In this document: piece by piece, positions 8,877-17,491 of the stretch
Layout: every line of letters starts with the position of its first letter
Position numbering within the stretch: the first letter of the stretch is position 1
DNA from: Herpetosiphon llansteffanensis
GTDB taxonomy: Bacteria; Chloroflexota; Chloroflexia; Chloroflexales; Herpetosiphonaceae
Assembly: GCF_003205875.1 (NCBI RefSeq)
Contig: NZ_PUBZ01000109.1
Span: 1-42,307 of the forward strand
Length of the DNA: 42,307 nucleotides
Direction of reading: 5' to 3'
The notes under the pieces: model-generated
The model's input: only the letters and a program-made list of their open reading frames with translations
What the model was told of the DNA's origin: nothing
The model's database searches: none
Program-made: the position numbers and the translations under genes

Positions 8877-10124
8877 TTAATCTTCGAGTTTTTGGGTTAG
8901 TTTGCGGGTGGCGTAGCGCAGAGCTTTTTGATCGGCGGCATCAATTTGGCCACCAGCCTCAAGCTGCTGGGCGCTTTGTTCCATGGTTTGGGCCAACTCA
9001 GTTTCGCCCAAATCGAGTAGGCGCGTTGCAGCAGCCCGTAGTTTTTGGGTTGCGCTGCCAATATTGCCCGCCTCGGCCTCGGAAAGCGCCCGCGTTTGCA
9101 ATTTGAAGGCGGTCACTTTTTCGACCGTATTCATAATTGGCGGATTAACCACGCTGGCCTTGGGATCAACGCTAAAGCTCAACGGAATGTCGATTTTGAG
9201 CTTAGCTTCTTTGATGCCTAGCACTGGCGCGTCGTATTGCAATTCTGCTTGGGCGATGCGAAATGTGCCTGCTTCACGCTCTGGCAGCATCAAATCGACC
9301 AAAACACTTGCGCCATCGCCAGCGATTTCGCCAATGCTAACGGTGACTTCGCGCTCGCCAATTGGCTTGTAGCCAAGGTTCGAGATGCTTGGCTGCACGC
9401 GATAGACCGCTCGTGGCGTAACTCCGGGCAATAAGCGCAGCAACAAGCGTGCATTGACCACGGTGGTGGTTTGGGCGCTGTGCAAGGTTTGTTGAAAATA
9501 CTTGCCAATTTGGCTGGGGTCGGCAATATAATCCGATTCGCCGTTGGATGCGGCGGCCAAATCGTCGAGCAAGGCTTCGTTCCATTCGGTGCCCAAGCCC
9601 AGCGCCGTGATTGAAACACCAAGGTCGCCAATTTGCTTGGCGAGGTTGCGGCAAGTATCTTCATCGCCCCAAGTTTGGCCGTCGGTCAAGAGCAAAACCC
9701 GACCAACTCGATCGGCAGCTTGGAATTTTTGTAATTCGGCGAGGCCTGCTTGCAAACCCAACGACATGGCAGTGCCGCCTTGTTCGCTGATCGATTCGAT
9801 GGCGTTTTGCAAGGCTGGCACGTCGTCGGCCAAACGGGCTGGCACCAACACTTCGAGCGTATCATCGAACAATACAATGCTGACGGCATCGATTGGCCGC
9901 AAATTAGCGACGATTTCGCGTACAGCTTCGCGCAAATGTTGAATTTTATCGCCAGCCATCGAGCCAGAGCGATCGAGCACCAAACAGAAATTGAGTGGCG
10001 GAGCCGCTTGGACAGTCGGCACATGCTCGGGCTTGGCCTGAATCAAAACATAATTAACTTGGCTTGTGCCGCTTGGCAATGGTTCGCGGCTCCAAACTGC
10101 TGAAAGTGCTACAGGTTCAGTCAT
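8877..10124 (-). CDS. VWA-domain protein 2 of the VWA/PP2C operon
   Basis: A 415-residue paralogue of VWA protein 1 with the same domain order and, strikingly, the same numbering of metal-site residues: D51, S53, S55 in DRSGS, T118 in GGT, D148 in LLTDGQ. The conserved C-terminal block MNTVEKVTAFKLQTRALSEAE is also shared. The two genes therefore arose by duplication but have diverged widely. GAGGA lies seven bases before the ATG. The gene starts 16 bp after the phosphatase gene, so the two are surely cotranscribed. A role as a scaffold or phospho-target in the same signalling unit is likely but inferred. Confidence 0.9.
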   Translation of the reverse strand: MTEPVALSAVWSREPLPSGTSQVNYVLIQAKPEHVPTVQAAPPLNFCLVLDRSGSMAGDKIQHLREAVREIVANLRPIDAVSIVLFDDTLEVLVPARLADDVPALQNAIESISEQGGTAMSLGLQAGLAELQKFQAADRVGRVLLLTDGQTWGDEDTCRNLAKQIGDLGVSITALGLGTEWNEALLDDLAAASNGESDYIADPSQIGKYFQQTLHSAQTTTVVNARLLLRLLPGVTPRAVYRVQPSISNLGYKPIGEREVTVSIGEIAGDGASVLVDLMLPEREAGTFRIAQAELQYDAPVLGIKEAKLKIDIPLSFSVDPKASVVNPPIMNTVEKVTAFKLQTRALSEAEAGNIGSATQKLRAAATRLLDLGETELAQTMEQSAQQLEAGGQIDAADQKALRYATRKLTQKLED

Positions 10125-10140
10125 TCTGTGATCCTCAAAC

Positions 10141-11787
10141 TTAGTGTTCTACGCTTGGAATGCTATCAAAACGCACCACCACCACGCTAATGTTATCCTC
10201 GCCGCCGCCAGCATTGCCCGCTTCAATTAGGGCATCGCAAAGGTCGGCAGGGTTGGTGTGTTCAGCGAATAGCTCGGCCATTTTGGGGTCGCGCACCATC
10301 TCCCACATGCCGTCGGAGCAGAGAAACAGCGCATCGTTTGGCTGCAATTGCACCTCAAAGGTGTCGGTGCCAGGGTCGCCGCTATCGCCAAGCGATTTGA
10401 GAATCGCGTTGCGTTGCGGGTGATTGTAAATATCATCAGGATCAAGCTGGCCAATATCGATTAAGCGTTGCACCAACGAGTGATCTTTGCTGATGCGCTG
10501 CAATTTGCCATCGCGATAGAGATAGGTGCGGCTATCGCCAACATTGCCCACAATCGCCCGATCGCCGACTACGATGGCCATGGTTAGGGTTGTGCCCATA
10601 TCGTTTTTGCGGCGCACACTTTCTTCATAAACTGCTTGATTGGCTTGAAAAGCAGCTTGTTTGACCAATTCGGCCAAGTGTTTGCTCGAAACTGGGCCAT
10701 TGTGCAGTTGCGGATCAAGCAAGGTTGGCACAAGCGTTTGCGCGGTGGTTGTGATTGCCAGACCGCTGGCAACCTCGCCGCCTTCGTGGCCGCCCATGCC
10801 GTCAGCCACCACATACAAGCCAACATTGACTGGCTTGGCATCCCAGTTCAGGCGCAAATCCCACGTTAGCACGCTATCTTCGTTGTGGTCGCGAATCATG
10901 CCAACATCGGTGGCATAGCCAGTGCGCACCCGCAAGCTAATGGGCGTTGCTTGTTCGTTCAACAAGGTTTCGAGGGTTTGGGCCAAAATGCTGGCATCGT
11001 TGATCCGTTTGGCCCGCAGATCGCTCAAAATGGTGGCAAAACCACTATCAAGCGGCGAGGGATTGTTGGAATCGTCGAGGCGGCGGGTATGGCGTTGGAT
11101 GCCAGCCATTTTTTCGAGCACCAAGCCCAATTGTTCAACATCATCAATCTGATCTTCTTTGCCGTGCGAGCGGCGAATTGCGCCAGCATCAGCCAGCTTA
11201 ATTTCGCGTTTGTTGGTCAGGGCCAGGTCAGCTAAGGTTACTTGGCCGAGTGCCAAGCCATTGCGGTGCAAATAGGCCAACGCGCGCGAAACCTGAATCC
11301 CAATCTCAATGGCATCGGTTTGATCAACAAAGGTATTTGGCTCGCTGAGCAAGCTATCGAAGCGCACAAGGCTGGTGCCATCGGGCAGCACCGCGAAGCG
11401 TGAATCTTCGCCCACAAAGACCTCGCGCACCGTTGGCAACACCGAGCGCGCAGGATCGTCTGGTAAATCATCGAGTAAGGCTGCGCCTATTGGCTGCGCG
11501 GCGGGAGTTTCTTGCAACAGAGCAGTTTGTTCTTCGACCTGCGATCCGCACTCCTCGCAAAACTGATCGTTCGCTTGCAGGGCTGCCCCACAGCGAGCGC
11601 AATGATCCCATGGTTCCAGCAGCGCAACCCGATAAACGCGCAGGGTTGGCGTATCGGTCAACAAGGCGGTTACCCGATACACATCCTTCAAAATCGTGCC
11701 AATTGCAAAAGGTTCATGCTCCTCAGACAGGTTGGCAGGATTGAGGGGTTGGGTTCCACCAGTCATTGGTTCAGTCGGCTCAGACAC
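10141..11787 (-). CDS. PP2C-type Ser/Thr phosphatase fused to a zinc-ribbon pseudokinase
   Basis: A 548-residue two-part protein. Residues 285-540 are a complete PP2C phosphatase: RDHNED (299-304), VADGMGGHEGGE (327-338), GDSRTYLYR (417-425), SDGMWEMV (491-498) and GGGEDNIS (D531) supply the metal ligands. Residues 28-275 look like a degenerate protein kinase: VYRVTALLTD for the first strands, then ALAYLHRNGLALGQVTLADLAL where a kinase has HRDxKxxN, and LADAG in place of DFG. A zinc ribbon (C63, C66, C77, C80) is inserted near the N-lobe. With HRD and DFG lost it should not phosphorylate. Start is a GTG with GAGGAG seven bases upstream. VWA genes flank it on both sides. Confidence 0.9.
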   Translation of the reverse strand: MSEPTEPMTGGTQPLNPANLSEEHEPFAIGTILKDVYRVTALLTDTPTLRVYRVALLEPWDHCARCGAALQANDQFCEECGSQVEEQTALLQETPAAQPIGAALLDDLPDDPARSVLPTVREVFVGEDSRFAVLPDGTSLVRFDSLLSEPNTFVDQTDAIEIGIQVSRALAYLHRNGLALGQVTLADLALTNKREIKLADAGAIRRSHGKEDQIDDVEQLGLVLEKMAGIQRHTRRLDDSNNPSPLDSGFATILSDLRAKRINDASILAQTLETLLNEQATPISLRVRTGYATDVGMIRDHNEDSVLTWDLRLNWDAKPVNVGLYVVADGMGGHEGGEVASGLAITTTAQTLVPTLLDPQLHNGPVSSKHLAELVKQAAFQANQAVYEESVRRKNDMGTTLTMAIVVGDRAIVGNVGDSRTYLYRDGKLQRISKDHSLVQRLIDIGQLDPDDIYNHPQRNAILKSLGDSGDPGTDTFEVQLQPNDALFLCSDGMWEMVRDPKMAELFAEHTNPADLCDALIEAGNAGGGEDNISVVVVRFDSIPSVEH

Positions 11788-11867
11788 AGGTCAACTCCTC
11801 TGAATAGGTCTAGAACAACAAAAAATTCCTTGTTCTTGGACGAATAAGCTTATCCGAATGTTTCTGA

Positions 11868-13235
11868 TTATCGTTCTTCTGTCAATCTTCTGGTTGCATA
11901 GCGCAAGCTTTTGGTTTGCTCAGGGTCAATTTGGCCAGTTTCTTGGAGTGTTTGTTGGGCTGCTGCTGCTTGTTCGGCCAATTCATGCTCACCCAAATCG
12001 ACCAAACGCGTTACTGCCGCTTGCAATTGACGTGTTGCTCCCGCTTGATCACCTTGGGCTGCTTGCTCAAGGGCTTTGTTTTGCAAGCGCCATGCCGTCA
12101 CCCGTTCCAAAATTGCCACAATCTCTGGGTTGAGCGCTTGGTCAGCCCGTGGATGATATTCGATCACAACATCGCGATTGATTGGCTCCAAGCCTTGGCC
12201 TTGCGGATCGTCGGCCTGCAACGAAAGCCGCAGCAAGCGATAGATATTTGGCACATGGTCGGGAATGCGCAGTTCGAGCAGCCAAGCTGCTTTGGCTCGT
12301 TGTTCGATTGAGCCTAAACTTAAACTCCCCGAACCAGCCTCGAACTCAGGAATTGGCACTTCGCCCAAGGCTGGCCGAATGCGCAAAATCCGTCTGATTT
12401 GCACATCGTGAGCCAAACGCAAATCAAGCCGCGCCTTTTGAGCAATAATCGCATGCGCACGGCCAAATTCAAGGTCAAGCAAGTTGGGCAAGTCGCTGGG
12501 GTCGGTGATAAAGCTCGATTGACCGCCGCTCTGATCAGCAAAACTCATCAGCAATTGCTCTTGAAACTCAACCCCCAAGCCAATTGTCGAGACTGGAATT
12601 GAACGGGCGGCCAGATGGCGGGCATAGGCCAACGCTTGCTCATCATCTTCAACAAAGCCATCGGTGAGCAACACAATCCGTTGTGAAAGGCCAGTGCTTG
12701 GCATGCTATCGAGCAGATCAATCGTGTTGCGCAAGCCTGGGGCAAGCCGCGTGCTGCGCCCAAGGTCGCCGCGTTCAAGGATTGCCACCGCGCCTTCAAG
12801 CCGTACCACATCGCTTGGCGATTTGGCTTTGAGCACAGCATGAGCTTTTTCAGCAAAGCCAATGATTGAAAGCTGATCATCTGCATTCAAGCGCTCAGCG
12901 GCTCCGCGCACTGCCTGGCCAAGCCAACGACTAGGGCTTTGTGCTCGTCGTCGCACTTCATCCATCAAATCGTCGCGAATTTTCCAAACTGGCACGCCAT
13001 CGAGCATCACTTCGTGAGCGGCTCCACGGCGCATTAATTCGCGAAACAGCGTGCTATCGGCGATTGGCACGCGCATCGAAGGCGAACAATCGACCAACAA
13101 GACACAGTGCACCGGAATACGTTGATTGGCCTTGCCTTGGCCAAGCACTTCGGCCAACACATACAACACTTGCTCGCCGTTGTTGGCGGGTACGCTACTG
13201 CGCGAAAGGGTGAGCCTGAGATCTAAGCTCGTCAT
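11868..13235 (-). CDS. VWA-domain protein 3 of the VWA/PP2C operon
   Basis: A 455-residue VWA protein. The metal site is intact though altered: DCSPS (D49, S51, S53), RSTRL (T162) and LLTDG (D192). About 45 extra residues lie between the first two motifs compared with VWA proteins 1 and 2, including basic RRRAQSPSRW. The C-terminal block ILERVTAWRLQNKALEQA matches that of its paralogues. The ATG lies four bases after the glutamate racemase stop and has no clear ribosome site, so translation is probably coupled to it. The phosphatase gene follows after 80 bp. Confidence 0.9.
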   Translation of the reverse strand: MTSLDLRLTLSRSSVPANNGEQVLYVLAEVLGQGKANQRIPVHCVLLVDCSPSMRVPIADSTLFRELMRRGAAHEVMLDGVPVWKIRDDLMDEVRRRAQSPSRWLGQAVRGAAERLNADDQLSIIGFAEKAHAVLKAKSPSDVVRLEGAVAILERGDLGRSTRLAPGLRNTIDLLDSMPSTGLSQRIVLLTDGFVEDDEQALAYARHLAARSIPVSTIGLGVEFQEQLLMSFADQSGGQSSFITDPSDLPNLLDLEFGRAHAIIAQKARLDLRLAHDVQIRRILRIRPALGEVPIPEFEAGSGSLSLGSIEQRAKAAWLLELRIPDHVPNIYRLLRLSLQADDPQGQGLEPINRDVVIEYHPRADQALNPEIVAILERVTAWRLQNKALEQAAQGDQAGATRQLQAAVTRLVDLGEHELAEQAAAAQQTLQETGQIDPEQTKSLRYATRRLTEER

Positions 13236-13239
13236 AGGC

Positions 13240-14004
13240 TTACTCGATTTCTAAACATTGCCGAAGCTTGGCAAAATCTGCTGGATCGCCACTGGTCAGC
13301 CATTCGATGCTGCCTGGTTCGCTTTGTGGATTAAGCAGATCATCGGTGGCAAGCAGGCGTTGGGTCTGGCGTGCCACTGCTGCGCCAGTATCAAGCAAGG
13401 CAATGTTTGGCCCAGCAACATCGGCAATTAAGGGTCGTAAAAATGGATAATGGGTGCAGCCCAAGACAATCGTATCAGCGCCTGCCTTGAGCAATGGCTC
13501 AACATAGCGCTTCACAGCTTCGCGGGTTGTGGCACTTTGCAATTCGCCAGCCTCAATTAATTCGACCAAACCTGGGCATGCTTGTGGCACAACCTGAACA
13601 TCGCCTGCATAACGAGCGATCAAGCGCTGAAATCGTTCACCTGCGACGGTGGCTTGGGTGGCCATCACGCCAACTACGCCTGTTTTGGTTTGGGCGATTG
13701 CTGGTTTGATGCCTGGCTCCATGCCCACAAAGCGAATGCTAAAATGTTCGCGTAAGTAATCAACGGCATGCAGGGTTGCAGTGTTGCAGGCCACGACAAT
13801 AATTTTAACCCCGCGTTCGAGCAAAACATGGGTAACTCGCTCGGCCAAGGCTACAATTTCTTCGTGCGAACGCCCGCCATATGGGCAATTGCCAGTGTCA
13901 GCGTAATAGATAATATGTTCATTTGGTAAGAGTGCTCGTACATCACGCAAGGTCGATAAGCCGCCAACCCCTGAATCGAACATGCCAATTGGTCGCTGTT
14001 TCAT
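13240..14004 (-). CDS. murI: Glutamate racemase
   Basis: A 254-residue enzyme that converts L- to D-glutamate for peptidoglycan. The N-terminal signature GMFDSGVGGLSTLRDV and the two catalytic cysteines in VACNTAT and LGCTHYPFL are all present, and the length is typical. The ATG overlaps the stop of the preceding amidotransferase-like gene in an ATGA junction. The stop is four bases before VWA protein 3, which ties the cell-wall enzyme to the signalling genes in one operon. Confidence 0.96.
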   Translation of the reverse strand: MKQRPIGMFDSGVGGLSTLRDVRALLPNEHIIYYADTGNCPYGGRSHEEIVALAERVTHVLLERGVKIIVVACNTATLHAVDYLREHFSIRFVGMEPGIKPAIAQTKTGVVGVMATQATVAGERFQRLIARYAGDVQVVPQACPGLVELIEAGELQSATTREAVKRYVEPLLKAGADTIVLGCTHYPFLRPLIADVAGPNIALLDTGAAVARQTQRLLATDDLLNPQSEPGSIEWLTSGDPADFAKLRQCLEIE

Positions 14005-14762
14005 GCCTGAATCGCCTCGTTGCGGTTTACACGGGCTGCCTCAACAAAGGCCGCAAAAATCGCTTGCCAGCGCCGATCTTCGCCGAGCACTAGTTCTTCT
14101 GGGTGGCATTGTACGCCGACAACCCAAGGCCGTTGCGGATCTTCGACCGCTTCGATCAAGCCATCATCCGACCAACCAACTGCTTGTAGCTCAGCACCCA
14201 AATCTTTGACTCCTTGGTGGTGCATGGTGTTGACGGCAAATGGCGTTGTGCCGAGCAATTCAGCCAATTTTGAATCGTCGCTGAGGCGCAGTTCGTGGGC
14301 TGGCAAATCGCGTTGTTGGCGCGTAAATGACTCATCGTGGTTAAGTTCGGGCTGGTACTGCGAGGGTAAATCTTGATAGAGCGTGCCGCCATAGGCCACA
14401 TTCAACAACTGAAAGCCACGGCAAATCGCAAAAACTGGCTTGTGATAGTGCTTGGCCCAAGCCAAAAGCTGCATCTCAACTCGATCTTGCTCGCGGTTGA
14501 CTGTGCCCAGCGCAGGGTGTGGCTCCTCGCTATAATAAGCAGGGTCAAGATCCGCACCGCCAGCGAATAATAACCCATCGACAGCCTGAAATGCCGCAAA
14601 TAATGCCGCCTCGTGCTCCACCAAGGGAATCAAAAGCGGCACGCCACCTGCGACCTCAACTGCGCGAATATAGGTTTGATTATTGCCATGAGCGAGAGGG
14701 TAGGGATGCGGACGGGCATAGGTTGCGCACGGTATCCCAATAATCGGCAAGCGTGATGGCAT
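14001..14762 (-). CDS. Class I glutamine amidotransferase-like gamma-glutamyl hydrolase (peptidase C26, PuuD-like)
   Basis: A 253-residue protein of the family that cleaves gamma-glutamyl amide bonds, for example gamma-glutamyl-GABA. The nucleophile cysteine sits in FAICRGFQLLNVAYGG, and the other two triad members are in VQCHPEE near the C-terminus. AAGGAG precedes the ATG by six bases. It is first in the operon and overlaps murI by four bases, so it probably acts on glutamate-containing compounds, releasing glutamate close to the racemase. The exact substrate is unknown. Confidence 0.9.
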   Translation of the reverse strand: MPSRLPIIGIPCATYARPHPYPLAHGNNQTYIRAVEVAGGVPLLIPLVEHEAALFAAFQAVDGLLFAGGADLDPAYYSEEPHPALGTVNREQDRVEMQLLAWAKHYHKPVFAICRGFQLLNVAYGGTLYQDLPSQYQPELNHDESFTRQQRDLPAHELRLSDDSKLAELLGTTPFAVNTMHHQGVKDLGAELQAVGWSDDGLIEAVEDPQRPWVVGVQCHPEELVLGEDRRWQAIFAAFVEAARVNRNEAIQA

Positions 14763-14822
14763 AGGACACTCCTTGATTGTGTTGCTCTTGCCATTCTAGC
14801 ACGACCGCAAAAAAGCTGACGA

Positions 14823-17012
14823 TTATGGGACGCTGATAACCAGATTACGCCCGGAGTTTTTTGCCCGATACAAGGCTTGATCTGCTTGGTCGTGCAGCGT
14901 GTGCGCATCCCAATTGTTGTTGAGGGTGGCCACGCCGATGCTCACCGTAATGTGGCCTTGACCAAAAAGATGCTCGGCAGTGCAGGTGCGCAGCCGTTCG
15001 GCTAACAATACTGCGCCTTCTTGGTCGGTTTTCGGCAGGATAATCGTAAATTCTTCGCCTCCATTGCGTGAAACAATATCAACATCGCGCACATTATCGC
15101 AAACCAAGCGCGCAAAATCACGCAATAGCACATTGCCAACTAAGTGGCCATATTTATCGTTATATTGCTTGAAATAATCAATATCTAAGGCTAATAATGA
15201 TAATGGATACTCATAACGATAGGCTAAGGCAACTTCACGATCAAGCATTGTTATAAAATGGCGTTGATTAAATAAACCAGTTAATCCATCGGTTATTGCT
15301 AATTGCTGCGTAATTGTATACAGATGGGCATTTTCAATTGCAATTGCCGCTTGGGTTGCAAAAATTTCGAGCACTTGCACCGATTCAAACGAAGGCTTAC
15401 GCCGATCGCGGGGATCGTCAACAGAGAGAATGCTAATTAAATTATTATCTGAATCGTACAATGGCACAAACAATGCATCATCTTGATGCCATTCATGCGG
15501 TCGTCGCTCGCCCAAGTCAGCGCGATAGGTATCATCGCTGTTACCCCAAATTGCTGTATAGCTGGTATGGCTGTGGGGAATATAATATGAGCGACTGATG
15601 CGAAATTCCTCGCGCATGACGCTCCGATACCAATTAATTTCTACTAATTGATCGCGTAATTCAAACCAGCGCTCATCAGGCACGCCAGCTACTGCACGCC
15701 GCCGCATAAAGCTTGGTCGTTCTTGATCGACTAAACTGAGCAAGGCAATATTAAAACCTAAGCTGGCTTGAATCGCACGTACAATTTCTGGCAGCAAATC
15801 ATTTAAATTGAGGTTTGCGCTTAATGCTTGGCTAATGCGTAACACTTCATTGAGTTGTTGTGATCGTTGAGCCAACAAAGCTTGTTGTTCAACCGCCTGT
15901 TGATGAATATGCGCATTATGAATCGAAAGCGCCGCATGATCAGCAATTTGGCTAACGAAACGGGTTGTATCCTGATTAAATGTACCAACCCGATCACTTT
16001 CCAAAATCATCACGCCTAAAACCTTGCCACTATGGACAATTGGCACCGTCATTTGACTTAATGTGGTTGGTCGCGAATTAACATAATAGCCAGAATCACG
16101 AATATCAGCAGTCCAATCTGGCTGGCCAGTGCGCGCAACCAAGCCAGCAATCCCGCGATCAATCGGCCAGCCCTCAAATTGAAAGCGCCGAATTTCAGCA
16201 GGATAGCCCTGAATCGCCCGAATATACAAGCGTTGCTGCTCGGGATCGAGCAAACACACCATACCTGCATCAGCATGCATAATTGGCTGAATGCGGTCGA
16301 GCAAGCGATTGAGAATCGTATCAACATCAAGGGTTTCGTTTAAATCGCGGATAGTTGCTTCGAGGGTTTCGAGTTGGGCCACCCGAACTTGGAGCTGTTG
16401 ATCAACCGCTGCAAAGCGTTTGGCGTGGGCAATTGCGACTGCTGCTTGATCAGCGATCATGCTCAAAATTTGTTCGTCGTGAGAAGAATAGGCCTCAACC
16501 CGTTCGACCGATTGAACGCTAATCACCCCAAGTACCTGCTCACCAAGCACAATTGGAACCCCTAAAAATGATTGCACCGGCTGGCCAACAATAATGGGGG
16601 CAACCGTTGCATTGTGGTCATGGTCGTTGATGCGGAGAGGCCGCCGATGCTGCAAAATCCATTCGGTTAAGCCATCGGCATAGGGTCGTGAGGGCCACGA
16701 AACCCGTTGGCCGTTTTCGACCGCCAAGGCAAACTCGATCAATTGCAACTCAGGCGAATATAACGCCAAATAAAACTGGCGGGTATCCATTAATCGCGAT
16801 GTTTGACTATAAATCTCCTCAAGCACCGTATCCAATTCCAAGGCTTGATTAATCGCATGGCGAATCTCGTGGAGCGCATGCAACTCGGTAATCATGCGTC
16901 GAATTCGCAAAGGATTGGCTTGAAAGTGAGTTCGTTGCCGCGAAGAAAGCCGTAGCACGGGTCGTCGCTTGGTCATGTCGCGTCCAGGTCGTTTTGTGCG
17001 ATTAGTAAACAC
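14823..17012 (-). CDS. Diguanylate cyclase with three GAF domains
   Basis: A 729-residue soluble signalling enzyme that should make cyclic di-GMP from two GTP. Three GAF-like sensory domains occupy about 48-200, 222-368 and 390-562, each opened by a helical linker (LHEIRHAINQALELD, LEATIRDLNETLDVD, EVLRISQALSANLNL). The GGDEF domain follows, with GGEEF at 651-655 and an intact inhibitory site RDVD at 642-645, so product inhibition is expected. The GTG at 17012 lies about five bases after the predicted transcription start; ATG 16976 is an alternative. The gene ends 60 bp before the murI operon with no visible terminator, so it may be its first gene. Confidence 0.92.
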   Translation of the reverse strand: MFTNRTKRPGRDMTKRRPVLRLSSRQRTHFQANPLRIRRMITELHALHEIRHAINQALELDTVLEEIYSQTSRLMDTRQFYLALYSPELQLIEFALAVENGQRVSWPSRPYADGLTEWILQHRRPLRINDHDHNATVAPIIVGQPVQSFLGVPIVLGEQVLGVISVQSVERVEAYSSHDEQILSMIADQAAVAIAHAKRFAAVDQQLQVRVAQLETLEATIRDLNETLDVDTILNRLLDRIQPIMHADAGMVCLLDPEQQRLYIRAIQGYPAEIRRFQFEGWPIDRGIAGLVARTGQPDWTADIRDSGYYVNSRPTTLSQMTVPIVHSGKVLGVMILESDRVGTFNQDTTRFVSQIADHAALSIHNAHIHQQAVEQQALLAQRSQQLNEVLRISQALSANLNLNDLLPEIVRAIQASLGFNIALLSLVDQERPSFMRRRAVAGVPDERWFELRDQLVEINWYRSVMREEFRISRSYYIPHSHTSYTAIWGNSDDTYRADLGERRPHEWHQDDALFVPLYDSDNNLISILSVDDPRDRRKPSFESVQVLEIFATQAAIAIENAHLYTITQQLAITDGLTGLFNQRHFITMLDREVALAYRYEYPLSLLALDIDYFKQYNDKYGHLVGNVLLRDFARLVCDNVRDVDIVSRNGGEEFTIILPKTDQEGAVLLAERLRTCTAEHLFGQGHITVSIGVATLNNNWDAHTLHDQADQALYRAKNSGRNLVISVP

Positions 17013-17016
17013 CGTT

Positions 17017-17053
17017 GTGGCCTATTATAACAGGTTGATTTTCGGCTTGTCTA
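17017..17053 (-). promoter_or_regulatory. Promoter of the GAF-GGDEF gene
   Basis: On the minus strand TAGACA (17053-17048), an 18-base spacer and TATAAT (17029-17024). Transcription should begin near 17017, leaving a leader of about five bases before the GTG at 17012. Confidence 0.65.
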
Positions 17054-17357
17054 TGAATATCCGTCGGCGATCGCAGCTCTTCTCATGGCTGTATTGTAGC
17101 CTAGCATGCAAGTGCCCAAGCAGCTTGGCTTGGCGGCTTCACTTGGCTTAAGCAGGCTTCATACCACTGGTTGCGGCCTAAAAATCGGCATAGATAGGCT
17201 TTTAGCCCAACATTGGTTAACACTTTTAATTACTATGGGCTATTGTACACTATGTCACGTAGTACATTCGCGTACTTAAGACAGTACCAAAGTCATAACC
17301 CATGTGGTGAGTTTGCTGGCTGGCAGAGGCGCGCTCTAGCAGCCAAATAAATCGTGG

Positions 17358-17363
17358 TATACT
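17358..17363 (+). promoter_or_regulatory. Minus-10 box ahead of the mgtE leader ORF
   Basis: TATACT, with no good -35 box at the proper distance. The expected transcription start is about 17369-17370, only three or four bases before the ATG of the 21-codon leader ORF. Confidence 0.45.
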
Positions 17364-17372
17364 GCCCGACGT

Positions 17373-17438
17373 ATGAGTACTGATGGTTCTACAACCGAAG
17401 ATAACACAAAGCAAGCGGAATTACCTCTGATTGGCTAG
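17373..17438 (+). CDS. Putative 21-codon leader peptide upstream of mgtE
   Basis: An ATG-started ORF of 21 codons beginning MSTDGSTTEDNT and ending PLIG, then TAG. It begins almost at the predicted transcription start, ends six bases before the palindrome GAGCGGGAATTCCCGCTC, and lies 53 bp before mgtE. That layout (leader ORF, hairpin, magnesium transporter gene) is what translation-linked control such as MgtL uses. The peptide is rich in acidic and hydroxyl residues but has no run of prolines or aspartates. Conservation must decide whether it is real. Confidence 0.4.
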   Translation: MSTDGSTTEDNTKQAELPLIG

Positions 17439-17444
17439 ACCAGT

Positions 17445-17462
17445 GAGCGGGAATTCCCGCTC
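17445..17462 (+). promoter_or_regulatory. Perfect palindromic hairpin in the mgtE leader
   Basis: GAGCGGGAATTCCCGCTC forms a seven-base-pair GC-rich stem with an AATT loop. The bases after it (GTTGTGTGTTTG) are U-rich but not a clean tract, so it could be a weak attenuator. A ribosome at the leader ORF stop codon would cover its left arm. Confidence 0.6.
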
Positions 17463-17491
17463 GTTGTGTGTTTGCCACATGGAGGTGTCCG

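Noticed and set aside
7525-14762. Labelling the VWA/PP2C operon as a tellurite-resistance system
   Set aside because: No TerB, TerC, TerD or TerZ-like gene is present; only the TerY-P-like partners are, so the name would overstate the evidence.
17151-17491. An M-box (magnesium) riboswitch upstream of mgtE
   Set aside because: None of the conserved M-box segments could be recognised by eye. A covariance-model scan would settle this.
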